29,083 bases of DNA from a virus. Positions 1 through 6,101 of this stretch are shown piece after piece. Under the pieces are notes generated by a model that was not told where the DNA came from, searched no databases, and saw only the letters and a list, made by a program, of their open reading frames with translations. The translations under genes and the position numbers were made by a program. The stretch's first letter is position 1, and every line of letters starts with the position of its first letter. The DNA is taken from the IMG/VR virus record IMGVR_UViG_3300035698_035448, positions 1 to 29,083 of that record. One strand, written 5' to 3'.

Positions 1-735
1 CTGGCCCAGTTCCTTTATGTCGGCCCGCAACGCGCGCACGCGATTGGCAAAGCCATCAGCAGTCCGCGCAACATCGCCATTGGCATCGGCCAGGCCCTGC
101 TGGATCAGCACTGCCCGCACCATGATCTTGCCCTGTTCGGTCAGCTCCTCGCCGACCTTGATCATTCCAAGTTCGAGCGCCTTGGACTTCACCGCGGTTT
201 CACTCAGATAAACGCCGAAATCGCGCAGTGGTTCGCTTTCACCAGACAGACCCGATCGGATCTTGGCCAGGGCCTCATCAAAGCTGGTATTGTAAAAGCT
301 GGCGGCGTCCTGTGCGAGCACGGTAAACTTCTGCGACAGGCGGGCAGCCGCCGCTTCGGTCGGTGCGGCCTGCTTGAACAACTGGCCCATCGCCAGCGCA
401 CCAGCCTTCATTTCACTGGTGGCGCGGCCCATGGCATTGCCCGTCTGGTCAGCCCAGCGATTCATGGCGGCAGCGCTGGTGCCAAACGTATAGTCGAACG
501 CGCTCTGCAGCTCCTCCAGGTTGCTGGCAGCGTTGACTGTGAACCCCGCCAGCGCGACCATCGGCGCGGTGATCCCTACCGTCATACGCTGGCCAAAGCG
601 GTTGAACGCTTCTGCCATATCCCGGCCCAGCGTCAGGATCTTCCCGAACGACATCTCGATATGGCGCGTGCCACGGTCGAAATCCTGCAGGTCCCACTCC
701 AGGGCCGCGTTCAGCGATGCAATCGGTCCCGGCAT
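1..735 (-). CDS. Tail tape measure protein, N-terminal part (runs off the left edge)
   Basis: This gene encodes the protein that sets tail length and is threaded through the tail tube. 245 residues are visible, open to the window edge. The start is the ATG at 735 (MPGPIASLNAAL). Residues 75-215 match the N-terminal pattern of phage tape measure proteins: an NLEELQSAFDYTFG segment, a long Ala-rich helical stretch, then FGVYLSETAVKSKALELG and the ELTEQGKIMVRAVLIQQG region. It follows the tail tube and chaperone genes, as in lambda-type tails, but here a 1.7-kb accessory island comes first. A strong terminator hairpin lies 16 bases upstream of the start codon, which is odd for a late tail gene. 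The C-terminal part is not in the window. The family assignment is by pattern recognition and is fairly secure. Confidence 0.85.
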   Translation of the reverse strand, partial: MPGPIASLNAALEWDLQDFDRGTRHIEMSFGKILTLGRDMAEAFNRFGQRMTVGITAPMVALAGFTVNAASNLEELQSAFDYTFGTSAAAMNRWADQTGNAMGRATSEMKAGALAMGQLFKQAAPTEAAAARLSQKFTVLAQDAASFYNTSFDEALAKIRSGLSGESEPLRDFGVYLSETAVKSKALELGMIKVGEELTEQGKIMVRAVLIQQGLADANGDVARTADGFANRVRALRADIKELGQ

Positions 736-750
736 ATGGTTTTCCCAAAC

Positions 751-781
751 AAAAAGGCCCGCCGGTTGCCCGGCAGGCCTT
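751..781 (-). terminator. Rho-independent terminator after the Rha-family gene
   Basis: Read on the minus strand, a 12-bp stem (AAGGCCTGCCGG with CCGGCGGGCCTT, one G-T wobble) closes a GCAA tetraloop. It is followed by a run of T residues (five, counting the last two stem bases) and then GTTTG. It lies 22 bases after the Rha stop codon and 16 bases before the tape measure start, so it should end the accessory transcript. The tape measure gene would then need antitermination, read-through or its own promoter. On the plus strand there is no T run after the stem. Confidence 0.85.
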
Positions 782-803
782 GAATTGAAACTTCGTCTTC
801 GTG

Positions 804-1532
804 TCAGTCGAGCAGCTTCAGCCCGATGCGATGGACCCGCCCGGAGTGGCGGCCATAGATTCCGGCATACGTCAGCTGCCGCCCGAACGCACTCTGCGAA
901 ACATGGCGGCGGTCGGTGCTGGTGCACCACCAGACATAATGCCTGTAAAGAGCGGTCGCTTCCACCTTGTGACCGGTGACGAAAGTAGTGCAGGCAGACA
1001 TCCAGTCACCCACAGTCTCTTCAATCGCGTACCCGGTGATCGTCAGCGGCGCAGCCTTTGGCGAAACATCCGGCAGACCCAGATCAACCCACAGTCGTTT
1101 CGCCGCGCTCCTGCCGTACAGCAGCCGTGCTTCGCGAACCATCCGCATCCGCTCGGCCATCGCGTCAAAGTCCAGCGCCGGGATATCCCGGACCGGCTCT
1201 TCTTCTGCCGCCTCAAGAACATGATGCTCCAGCGCGTTGAACGCCTCGATGAACGCCAGCTTCCATTCCAGCGCCTTCTCGCCGGTGAAGCCCATGGCGA
1301 CCAGACAGAACCCGTCACGGTCCATTTCGAAAACCCTGACTGGTCTCGGCGCCGCCGAGGCATCGTGCATTTCCTCCGACAGCGTAAAATTGCGCTGTCG
1401 CAGTTCGGGCTTGCGGTCGAGGATCACATCGATCGCGCGCAGCACATCCTTGTGCTGCTTTTCGAATGCGTCGGCGACAAGGCGGCTGTTCGTCCGCGCA
1501 CCTGCTGGCGTGATGGCAACCAGCGCGTTCAT
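804..1532 (-). CDS. Rha-family phage regulatory protein with C-terminal winged-helix-like domain
   Basis: The 242-residue product has two parts. Residues 1-115 match the Rha regulatory domain: the opening MNALVAITPAGARTNSRLVA, the H-K-D-V-L-R-A-I helix, L-R-Q-R-N-F-x-L-S-E, and the D-G-F-x-L-V-A-M-G-F-T-G-x-K-A-L segment. Residues 165-242 (ITGYAIEETVGDWMSACTTF, later ALYRHYVWWC and FGRQLTYAGI) resemble the small DNA-binding domain found at the end of D5/P4 primases, which often partners Rha or antirepressor domains. Rha proteins are temperate-phage regulators; in P22-like phages Rha interferes with infection of some hosts. The start overlaps the stop of the preceding gene by four bases (ATGA), so the two are translationally coupled. 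Its place inside the tail operon, ahead of a terminator, is unusual. Confidence 0.8.
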   Translation of the reverse strand: MNALVAITPAGARTNSRLVADAFEKQHKDVLRAIDVILDRKPELRQRNFTLSEEMHDASAAPRPVRVFEMDRDGFCLVAMGFTGEKALEWKLAFIEAFNALEHHVLEAAEEEPVRDIPALDFDAMAERMRMVREARLLYGRSAAKRLWVDLGLPDVSPKAAPLTITGYAIEETVGDWMSACTTFVTGHKVEATALYRHYVWWCTSTDRRHVSQSAFGRQLTYAGIYGRHSGRVHRIGLKLLD

Positions 1533-1816
1533 GCCAACATCTCCCGTTCAAACGGGCGGTCCGCAAAATACTCTGCCGCTGGCCCATTGCACAGCATCAT
1601 GCAGGCATCGATGCCATCATGCAGTAGACCAATCAGGTCACCGACCTCGGTATTGACGTCGCGCCGGTTCATCAAAACCCCGGCAAGGGTGCGCAACTTG
1701 TCGAGCCGGGTTTCCATATCATCCAGCCTGTCGGCAGGCGAATGGGATACACTACGCAAAATTCCCGCTGACATTCCGTGCAGCGGAATGATAACGGTCG
1801 AAACAGCCTGAGGCAT
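1529..1816 (-). CDS. Hypothetical protein, 95 aa, coupled to the Rha-family gene
   Basis: I do not recognise this 95-residue product. The start ATG at 1816 has a GGAG ribosome site seven bases upstream. The middle of the protein (residues 28-75) looks helical and charged (DRLDDMETRLDKLRTLAGVL), with no membrane segment, signal peptide or cysteine motif. It is the first gene after the divergent promoter region and overlaps the Rha start by four bases, so the two form a short operon that ends at the terminator before the tape measure gene. A helper of Rha or a small regulator is possible, but that rests only on position. Confidence 0.65.
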   Translation of the reverse strand: MPQAVSTVIIPLHGMSAGILRSVSHSPADRLDDMETRLDKLRTLAGVLMNRRDVNTEVGDLIGLLHDGIDACMMLCNGPAAEYFADRPFEREMLA

Positions 1817-1840
1817 GGGTCAACTCCATGTTGATGGTTA

Positions 1841-1875
1841 GAGGCGGCAGCGGTGTTTCAGCACCTTGCCGCCTC
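1841..1875 (-). promoter_or_regulatory. Leader hairpin upstream of the 95-aa gene
   Basis: A 9-bp perfect stem (GAGGCGGCA with TGCCGCCTC) encloses an inner GGTG/CACC stem with a six-base loop. It lies between the proposed leftward promoter and the start codon at 1816, so it would be in the 5' leader of the 95-aa/Rha transcript. It is not followed by a T run on the minus strand, so it looks like a stability or translation element rather than a terminator. Confidence 0.5.
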
Positions 1876-1891
1876 GTTTGTAATTACAAAC
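1876..1891. promoter_or_regulatory. Perfect 16-bp palindrome, putative operator
   Basis: GTTTGTAATTACAAAC is a perfect palindrome in the gap between the leftward 95-aa/Rha operon and the rightward RHH gene. It overlaps the -10 area of the proposed leftward promoter, so a protein bound here would block it. Ribbon-helix-helix proteins bind symmetric AT-rich sites of this kind, and the adjacent RHH gene is the obvious candidate; that link is inference. Confidence 0.6.
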
Positions 1892-1909
1892 ACTATTGCC
1901 CGCCGTCAA
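1877..1909 (-). promoter_or_regulatory. Putative leftward promoter of the 95-aa/Rha operon
   Basis: On the minus strand a -35 box TTGACG (1909-1904) is followed by TGTAAT after 15 bases or TAATTA after 17 bases, inside the palindrome at 1876-1891. The -35 matches the sigma-70 consensus well, while the -10 is a compromise between match and spacing. It would let this accessory operon be expressed independently of late tail transcription. Confidence 0.5.
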
Positions 1910-1912
1910 CCT

Positions 1913-1928
1913 GCAATGTAGACATTGC
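1913..1928. promoter_or_regulatory. Inverted repeat just upstream of the RHH start codon
   Basis: GCAATGT-AG-ACATTGC forms a 7-bp inverted repeat around a 2-base centre and ends two bases before the RHH start codon at 1931. It takes the place where a ribosome site would be expected, which suggests autoregulation of the RHH gene at this site, or a short leader. Its sequence differs from the palindrome at 1876-1891, so the two may bind different proteins. Confidence 0.5.
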
Positions 1929-1930
1929 GG

Positions 1931-2086
1931 ATGCAGCATATCCGAACCTTCCAGATGCGTGTCGACGATGAATTCCTGCGTCAGCTTGACAACTGGCGTA
2001 GGCTGCAGCCCGAGATACCGTCGCGCGCCGAGGCGATCCGGCGGCTTGTAAGGGAAGCCGCAGAGGCAACAGAAACTAAAACTTAA
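1931..2086 (+). CDS. Small ribbon-helix-helix DNA-binding protein (Arc/CopG-like), 51 aa
   Basis: The 51-residue product reads MQHIRTFQMRVDDEFLRQLD and ends in a helix, SRAEAIRRLVREAAEA. This is the standard Arc/MetJ/CopG layout: a short beta strand (TFQMRVDD), helix A (EFLRQLDNWRRLQ), a turn (EIPSRAE) and helix B (AIRRLVREA). Such proteins dimerise and bind palindromic operators. It stands alone on the plus strand, divergent from the 95-aa/Rha operon, with two palindromes in the gap. Its 3' end overlaps the end of the convergent secreted-protein gene by 11 bases. It is probably the local repressor of the accessory operon and of itself. No Shine-Dalgarno is evident before the ATG. Confidence 0.75.
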   Translation: MQHIRTFQMRVDDEFLRQLDNWRRLQPEIPSRAEAIRRLVREAAEATETKT

Positions 2087-2486
2087 CTGATGGAAAGCCG
2101 GTGAACGGCTTTATAGAACACATGCCAGCAGTAGTCTTATTCCTGCGCGTCGGCAGAAGTGTATCAGCAATATAGGTGTATTGACCAGTTTTCCGATCAA
2201 TTTTCGCCAAAAAGTCGATACGGACACCGGGTTCCGATGCTGAATACGCCCGCAACACTATCCTATCAGCGAACACTTCTTTTATCGGTAGAACCTTTTC
2301 GCATGGCTTGTAGCAGTATTGGCCTGATTTTATGTCTATGATCAAGTCGACTATTGCACTTACTTTTGATCTTTGCTCGTTTTCGATGGTTTCTGTGGTT
2401 GTCCCAACACATTCAAGATCGAACTGATCCGCCGCCATCGCAGGCGAGGCCGCCAAAGCCAAAACCAATCCCAGACCGATTCTCAT
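2076..2486 (-). CDS. Hypothetical secreted protein with signal peptide (moron-like)
   Basis: The product is about 136 residues and begins with a classic signal peptide: MRIGLGLVLALAASPAMAAD, with likely cleavage after A-M-A. The mature part has three or four cysteines (LEC, QYCYKPC, GMC) that could form disulphides in the periplasm. Two adjacent ATGs exist (2489 and 2486); the second is better spaced from the AGGGAG ribosome site. I do not recognise the family. It sits between the tail assembly chaperone and the RHH/Rha cassette, where virion genes are not expected, so it is probably a moron that alters the lysogen's envelope, but no activity can be read from the sequence. Confidence 0.7.
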   Translation of the reverse strand: MRIGLGLVLALAASPAMAADQFDLECVGTTTETIENEQRSKVSAIVDLIIDIKSGQYCYKPCEKVLPIKEVFADRIVLRAYSASEPGVRIDFLAKIDRKTGQYTYIADTLLPTRRNKTTAGMCSIKPFTGFPSVKF

Positions 2487-2496
2487 CATCCACTCC

Positions 2497-2528
2497 CTGG
2501 CTGAAAGCCGATAATGTGCCTCAGCCAG
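2497..2528. repeat. 8-bp inverted repeat between chaperone gene and secreted-protein gene
   Basis: CTGGCTGA (2497-2504) and TCAGCCAG (2521-2528) form an 8-bp stem with a 16-base loop, in the short gap between the frameshifted chaperone gene and the secreted-protein gene. There is no T run, so it is not a standard terminator. It marks the junction between tail genes and the accessory island. Confidence 0.45.
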
Positions 2529-2537
2529 CTCAGACCG

Positions 2538-3256
2538 TCACCCGCCTTTCTGTTTCGATGCTCGCTTTTCTCCAGCGCGCAACCAGGCACCCCATGCCCG
2601 CGCGTTCGCCGCGCTTTCATCGGGTGTGAACGTTTCGGCAGGCTTGGGCTGCTCGCCTTCGCCGCCGATCATGTTTTCAAGTTTTGGGTAATGAGCAGGC
2701 GGGCATTGGCTGAGCATCCCGGCGAGCCATGCCGACATGACATGGTTTCGGAACTCCGCTTCGAAACGCGCCTTTGCGCCCCATAGCGACAGGATCGTGC
2801 TACGCGGTGTCTGGTGCCAGAATGCCGACGGGTCGTAACCCGCCTGACACCAGGTCTGGAATATTACTTCCCAGTCCCATCCGGCTTTGCCAGGCGACCC
2901 TTTCCCGCCTGTCCCGCCGAAGCGCCGATGGGTGCGCTGTCGGGCATCTGGCCGCCACGCAGAGCCTTCATCACCGCTTCGCGCACTGCCGGGTTTTCCG
3001 ACATGAACATCTCTACCACCAGGTCTTCGGTGATCAGCGGGTGATTATCCTTCAACCCGCCATAGACCAGTGCGACGATCGTCTGCAGCCGCGGATTTCT
3101 TCCGGTGTCGAGTGCCGCCTTCATCTCGTCGACAGCATCGAGCACCGAGAAACCCAAAACATCTTCAGCATGATAGAAGGCGCGATTGCCGAGTTTCAGG
3201 TGATATTCGTGGCCTTCGAACGTGAAGGTCGCGCTACCCTCAAGGGGACTTGCCAT
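2538..3256 (-). CDS. Tail assembly chaperone, -1 frameshift fusion product (lambda GT-like)
   Basis: The upstream frame (from 3256) and a second frame ending at 2538 are joined by -1 slippage at 2906-2900. The second frame has no good start of its own near the junction, yet it continues open through W-D-W-E-V-I-F-Q-T-W, A-G-Y-D-P-S-A-F-W and T-P-R-S. That is the signature of the second domain in tail assembly chaperones of GTA- and HK97-type phages (aromatic W/F followed by a 'TPRE'-like motif). The fusion would be about 239 residues, 119 from the first frame and 120 from the second. In lambda, G and GT coat the tape measure protein and recruit tail tube subunits at a fixed ratio set by slippage. 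The gene lies after the tail tube gene, as expected. Confidence 0.85.
2864..3256 (-). CDS. Tail assembly chaperone, unshifted product (lambda G-like)
   Basis: The 130-residue product of the zero frame starts at the ATG at 3256, eight bases after an AAGGA ribosome site. It opens with a small beta domain (SATFTFEGHEYHLKLGNRAFY), then a helical domain (DAVDEMKAALDT, LQTIVALVYGGLK) and an E-D-L-V-V-E-M-F segment. This order is typical of phage tail assembly chaperones. The protein helps build the tail and is not part of the virion. The last residues form a Gly/Ala-rich linker encoded over the slippery site, and termination occurs 34 bases beyond the slip point. Confidence 0.85.
   Translation of the reverse strand: MASPLEGSATFTFEGHEYHLKLGNRAFYHAEDVLGFSVLDAVDEMKAALDTGRNPRLQTIVALVYGGLKDNHPLITEDLVVEMFMSENPAVREAVMKALRGGQMPDSAPIGASAGQAGKGRLAKPDGTGK
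2900..2906 (-). promoter_or_regulatory. Programmed -1 ribosomal frameshift site GGGAAAG
   Basis: On the minus strand the heptamer G-GGA-AAG is in phase with the zero frame (codons 118 GGA and 119 AAG). It has the X-XXY-YYZ form needed for simultaneous -1 slippage. It is identical to the lambda G/GT heptamer. Slippage puts the ribosome into the frame that stays open to 2538. Confidence 0.88.
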
Positions 3257-3268
3257 TGCCTGAGTCCT

Positions 3269-3706
3269 TTAAACGGTGGTCGCGGCCTGCGCGATGACTC
3301 CGGGCTGACCCGTCAGCGTCGCTGTCCGAATGGCGCCCAGAGGCGCATCATCGGGCACATAGCTCATCAGGAACATGGTGCCCGTGTTGTCCTGCGTGGT
3401 GCCATCTTCTTCGACGGTCACGATCTTGAACGGACGCTTTTCACGGCTTGCCAGATGCTCGAGCAACAGCAGGTCAGTCGCGCTGCCGGGCTCATACTTG
3501 ATCGTCGCGGTCAGTTCTCCGACATCGCCATGGCCAGGGATGTAGCTCTTCACCTTGCCGCTGCTGTGGTCCGTGTTCTCGACCTTGCCGATCGAGAGCG
3601 TCGGCCGATTGACGCTCATCAGGCCGACGATCTTGGTCAGCGTATCCGATGCGTTCGTCAGGTGCAGTTCAGTGCCGTCCGAAAGGACGCCGTCACCAGT
3701 TGCCAT
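3269..3706 (-). CDS. Major tail tube protein
   Basis: The 145-residue product starts MATGDGVLSDGTELHLTNAS, with a clear AAGGAAAG ribosome site. It is beta-rich, with repeated short strands: GELTATIKYEPGSATDLLLLEHLASREKRPFKIVTVEEDGTT and a C-terminal TATLTGQPGVI strand. This matches phage tail tube proteins of the lambda V/HK97 type, where a small beta-sandwich subunit stacks in hexameric rings. Its position between the tail terminator (3719-4135) and the tail assembly chaperone is the canonical one for this module. I saw no extra Ig-like C-terminal domain. Confidence 0.82.
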   Translation of the reverse strand: MATGDGVLSDGTELHLTNASDTLTKIVGLMSVNRPTLSIGKVENTDHSSGKVKSYIPGHGDVGELTATIKYEPGSATDLLLLEHLASREKRPFKIVTVEEDGTTQDNTGTMFLMSYVPDDAPLGAIRTATLTGQPGVIAQAATTV

Positions 3707-3718
3707 ATCAACTTTCCT

Positions 3719-4135
3719 TTATGCAGAGGTGTAGGGGATCATCATGTCGCGGACTGTCCAGAAGACCCTGATCCCACCGTCCAGGTCTTCAGCATTCATG
3801 TCCCGTTCGAACACCAGCTTGGCACGGTGGAAGCGGATGCCACCAACCGTCGCCGGAATTTCAAGCTCTTGCGTTATCGCCCGCGCGACCTGCTTGGCGG
3901 CCAGCCAGGTCAGGCCGAAACACTCGAAGCGAACACGTGGATCGTGCAGCCCCTGCGGACCGTCCTGATCGTACATCCGCCCGGGCGACACCGTCTGGAT
4001 ATGCACCGCCGGAAAAGCCGTGGCCTGGTCCGATCGACGCTCCCCGACATCAATGGTCGGCCGCCCGTTAAACACGCCGGCCAGAGCCGCCACCGTACTG
4101 GCAGCGCGCAGCCGTTCAACCAGCGCCTCTTCCAT
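3719..4135 (-). CDS. Tail terminator / tail completion protein (DUF3168 type)
   Basis: The 138-residue product begins MEEALVERLRAASTVAALAG and then F-N-G-R-P-T-I-D-V-G-E-R. DUF3168 proteins start with such a helix (L-x-x-L..V) followed by the 'V-x-x-R-I-x-P/D' strand. A middle V-R-F-E-C-F-G segment and a C-terminal G-G-I-R-V-F-W-T-V-R-D strand also fit. The family includes the HK97 and lambda gpU-like tail terminators that cap the tail tube and stop its growth. It starts one base after the gp10-like gene and precedes the tail tube gene. Confidence 0.75.
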   Translation of the reverse strand: MEEALVERLRAASTVAALAGVFNGRPTIDVGERRSDQATAFPAVHIQTVSPGRMYDQDGPQGLHDPRVRFECFGLTWLAAKQVARAITQELEIPATVGGIRFHRAKLVFERDMNAEDLDGGIRVFWTVRDMMIPYTSA

Positions 4136-4136
4136 A

Positions 4137-4538
4137 TCAGTTGGCCTGAAGGATCAGGCGACCAGCGCCCTTGCCCAGAATGTCCACAATCTCATCGCGG
4201 TGTTGTTCAAACGCCGGGGCAAGAAACGGCTGCGCAGCCATCTTCACAGTTCCCGCTTCGACAAACCAGCCGTGAAAGGCCTGCCCCGCCAGGACTCCGA
4301 CATAAACCCCGGCGCTGCGCCGACCGCCGCGGGCAGGCGCAGCTTGCAGATGGTCGCCGACCACGATTGACTCGCGGAGGTCGCCCGACAGGACTGGAAC
4401 CAGCATGCGAGCCGTTTCAGCCACCGGCTCAAGCGCCTTCATCGCCTCGGGCTTGATTGTGTCGTCAGTCACCGCCGCACCGATATTCCGGACCGCAGAG
4501 ATAGCATGCTCAACACCGCTGAGCGCAAATTCAATCAT
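4137..4538 (-). CDS. HK97 gp10-family head-tail/tail connector protein
   Basis: I place the start at the ATG at 4538 (MIEFALSGVEHAISAVRNIG), giving 133 residues, because HK97 gp10-family members typically open with a strand and then such a helix. An in-frame ATG at 4595 would run back through the end of the preceding small gene. Family features are the D-L-R-E-S-I segment near residue 55 and the C-terminal G-x-V-K-M-A-A-Q-P-F-L-A-P-A-F-E region, matching the usual 'G-T-S-K-M-P-A-R-P-F-L-R-P-A' motif. The protein acts at the head-tail joint or tail tip ring. The start overlaps the small upstream gene's stop by eight bases. Confidence 0.8.
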   Translation of the reverse strand: MIEFALSGVEHAISAVRNIGAAVTDDTIKPEAMKALEPVAETARMLVPVLSGDLRESIVVGDHLQAAPARGGRRSAGVYVGVLAGQAFHGWFVEAGTVKMAAQPFLAPAFEQHRDEIVDILGKGAGRLILQAN

Positions 4539-4707
4539 CCGCCTGATCCACCACGGGCTTGCGCCGGCGCCGTACCGCACTGGCCGTTTCGACATGGCCG
4601 GTGGCGATCAATGTCGCTGGCGAAGGGTGGCTGTATATATCGCCGACAGCCTTGAACCGCTTGTCACCATGGTCATTCGCATGTTCGATCTTGGTCTTTA
4701 CCAGCAT
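4531..4707 (-). CDS. Small hypothetical protein, 58 aa, in the connector operon
   Basis: This 58-residue reading frame starts MLVKTKIEHANDHGDKRFKA one base after the stop of the head-closure gene. It ends with a basic patch (AVRRRRKPVVDQADD) eight bases inside the gp10-like gene. No family is recognised and no membrane segment is present. The seamless spacing on both sides argues that it is translated. Small unassigned genes at this position between head-closure and gp10 genes are common in alphaproteobacterial HK97-like prophages, and some may be minor connector components. Confidence 0.65.
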   Translation of the reverse strand: MLVKTKIEHANDHGDKRFKAVGDIYSHPSPATLIATGHVETASAVRRRRKPVVDQADD

Positions 4708-4708
4708 G

Positions 4709-5059
4709 TCAGGTCCCCGCGATCAGGCTGGTGCGGCGCACCGCCGTGAATTCAATGGCACTGCGATCGACGGGGTTGATGCTGGCGATGTCCCAGTCCG
4801 AACCGCCGAACTGGATGAAATCGCCGACCGTCACGCCGCGAAGCGCAGCATTGGTGTCGACATTGAACGTGGCCGACTGGCTGGCGCCCTCGATCGCAGC
4901 CTCTCGGCGCTCAGCCCCCTTGCCGTAGAAGATTGCAGCCCAGGCTGGCGCGATCAGCGTGGACGAACCCGCAACGGGCTCACCCGCGGCATTCTCCGTC
5001 GCCGCGCCCTTGCGCCGAAACTCCACCTTGTTGAACCGGCGCGACCGTGGCGTTTTCAT
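4709..5059 (-). CDS. Head closure / head-tail adaptor protein
   Basis: The 116-residue product has the short beta-barrel pattern of phage head closure proteins (SPP1 gp16 / HK97 gp7-like 'head-tail joining' family): an N-terminal F-N-K-V-E-F-R-R-K strand, central A-W-A-A-I-F-Y-G-K-G-A-E-R-R-E-A, and the C-terminal G-D-F-I-Q-F-G-G-S-D-W-D-I-A-S-I strand followed by I-E-F-T-A-V-R-R. Such proteins plug the portal after DNA packaging and attach the tail. The start overlaps the previous gene by four bases (ATGA), so translation is coupled to the connector. Confidence 0.78.
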   Translation of the reverse strand: MKTPRSRRFNKVEFRRKGAATENAAGEPVAGSSTLIAPAWAAIFYGKGAERREAAIEGASQSATFNVDTNAALRGVTVGDFIQFGGSDWDIASINPVDRSAIEFTAVRRTSLIAGT

Positions 5060-5628
5060 ATCACCGGCATCCGCACCTGGTCACAGTAGAACTTGAAGCC
5101 GGGCTGCGCGACGATGGTCACCTCGCCGGAAAGCATATCTTCCCAGTTCTCGAACATCTGGACCAGCATCATCCGCACCGCCATCACCAGAACGGGAGGG
5201 CGGTTCGCATTCGTGTATCCAGCGGTGAAGGTCACGGTGACAGGGCCGTATGTCGTCGGCCAGGCGGCGTTGAGCGCGGGCAAAAGCCCCCCCAGCACAT
5301 CAAGCCGCCAACTGCCTGCATCCATGTCCACGGGGCTGCCATCGCTGCCAACGTAGCTGATGCCCGTGACCTCCACCGTCGCCGCAGGACCAACACCCAT
5401 GCGCATTCCCGGGCCGAAACCCTCGAACTTGGCGACCATGCCCGTCGTGCGACCAAGCCGCACATTGGTGTATTGCTCAACCGCCTGGATGGCGGCATCG
5501 CGGCAGAACGAAATCTTGTCGTCTTCGTCATCGTGCAGGATCCGAAGATGCGCCTTCGCATCCGCCAGCGACAGGATGCCCTCACCATAACCCTCGACGA
5601 TGTCGACAGGAGTCAGGGTGAAAAGCAT
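5056..5628 (-). CDS. gp6-like head-tail connector (adaptor) protein
   Basis: The 190-residue product has the alpha-helical adaptor signature of HK97 gp6-like proteins: a first helix with L-S-L-A-D-A-K-A-H-L-R-I, then D-D-E-D-D-K-I-S-F-C-R-D-A-A-I-Q-A-V-E-Q-Y-T, a beta insertion with T-V-T-F-T-A-G-Y, and a C-terminal helix V-L-V-M-A-V-R-M-M-L-V-Q-M-F-E-N-W. It is longer than HK97 gp6 (about 110 residues) because of the inserted beta region at residues 65-150, a common variant in proteobacterial prophages. It binds below the portal and is the platform for the head closure ring. Confidence 0.82.
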   Translation of the reverse strand: MLFTLTPVDIVEGYGEGILSLADAKAHLRILHDDEDDKISFCRDAAIQAVEQYTNVRLGRTTGMVAKFEGFGPGMRMGVGPAATVEVTGISYVGSDGSPVDMDAGSWRLDVLGGLLPALNAAWPTTYGPVTVTFTAGYTNANRPPVLVMAVRMMLVQMFENWEDMLSGEVTIVAQPGFKFYCDQVRMPVI

Positions 5629-5659
5629 GATGCCACCAGCGAATGTGAGGAAAGCAGGA

Positions 5660-6049
5660 TCAGGCGACGGGCGCAGCGATGGCAGGGTTGCCCTTCACCA
5701 CCATGATACCGGCGATGATGCTGGTGCCGCTGTTCTTGGTGGCAACCGTGCGGATGTACCGCTTCGGCCCCTTGTAGCCCACCTTGTAGACACTGTCCGC
5801 CGCCAGACTGGCAGGGAAGGTGCCCAGCAGATCGGCAGCCGCCACATCGGTGAAATCGCCCGAGGTGGTCGTGTTCGATTCCTGCAGTTTCACGGTGAAG
5901 TCACCAGCGCTGGCAATGGCGCCGGTATTGATCAGCACCTCTGCGGCATTGAAACCCTGCAGGTCGATCGCCGCAGAAGTCGCGGTGGCGGACTGGACCG
6001 CCGGGATGAGAGCGGCGACCAGCGCCATGTTGTTGTGAAGGTCCTTCAT
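5660..6049 (-). CDS. Hypothetical virion protein following the capsid gene (possible decoration protein)
   Basis: The 129-residue product (start MKDLHNNMALVAALIPAVQS) is chosen over the ATG at 6067 because an AAAAGGA ribosome site lies seven bases before the ATG at 6049 and is inside the longer reading frame. The sequence is small, Ala/Thr/Val-rich and beta-like: INTGAIASAGDFTVKLQESN, then ADSVYKVGYKGPKRYIRTVAT. The motif 'F-T-V-K-L-Q-E-S' followed by a strand with 'K-R-Y-I-R-T' is common to small proteins encoded just after HK97-type capsid genes. A capsid-binding or head-completion role is inferred from position and composition. A strong hairpin separates it from the capsid gene. Confidence 0.7.
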   Translation of the reverse strand: MKDLHNNMALVAALIPAVQSATATSAAIDLQGFNAAEVLINTGAIASAGDFTVKLQESNTTTSGDFTDVAAADLLGTFPASLAADSVYKVGYKGPKRYIRTVATKNSGTSIIAGIMVVKGNPAIAAPVA

Positions 6050-6071
6050 GTCGATGTCCTTTTGCATGAAG

Positions 6072-6101
6072 CCACCGGGCCAGCTCGCGCGGGCCCGGTG
6101 G
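6072..6101 (-). promoter_or_regulatory. 10-bp perfect hairpin between capsid gene and the next gene
   Basis: CCACCGGGCC and GGCCCGGTGG form a perfect 10-bp stem with a 10-base loop, 36 bases after the capsid stop codon. On the minus strand it is followed by CTTCATGC, not a T run, so it is not a full terminator. It could protect the abundant capsid mRNA from 3' exonucleases or partly block transcription, lowering expression of downstream connector genes. Confidence 0.55.
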
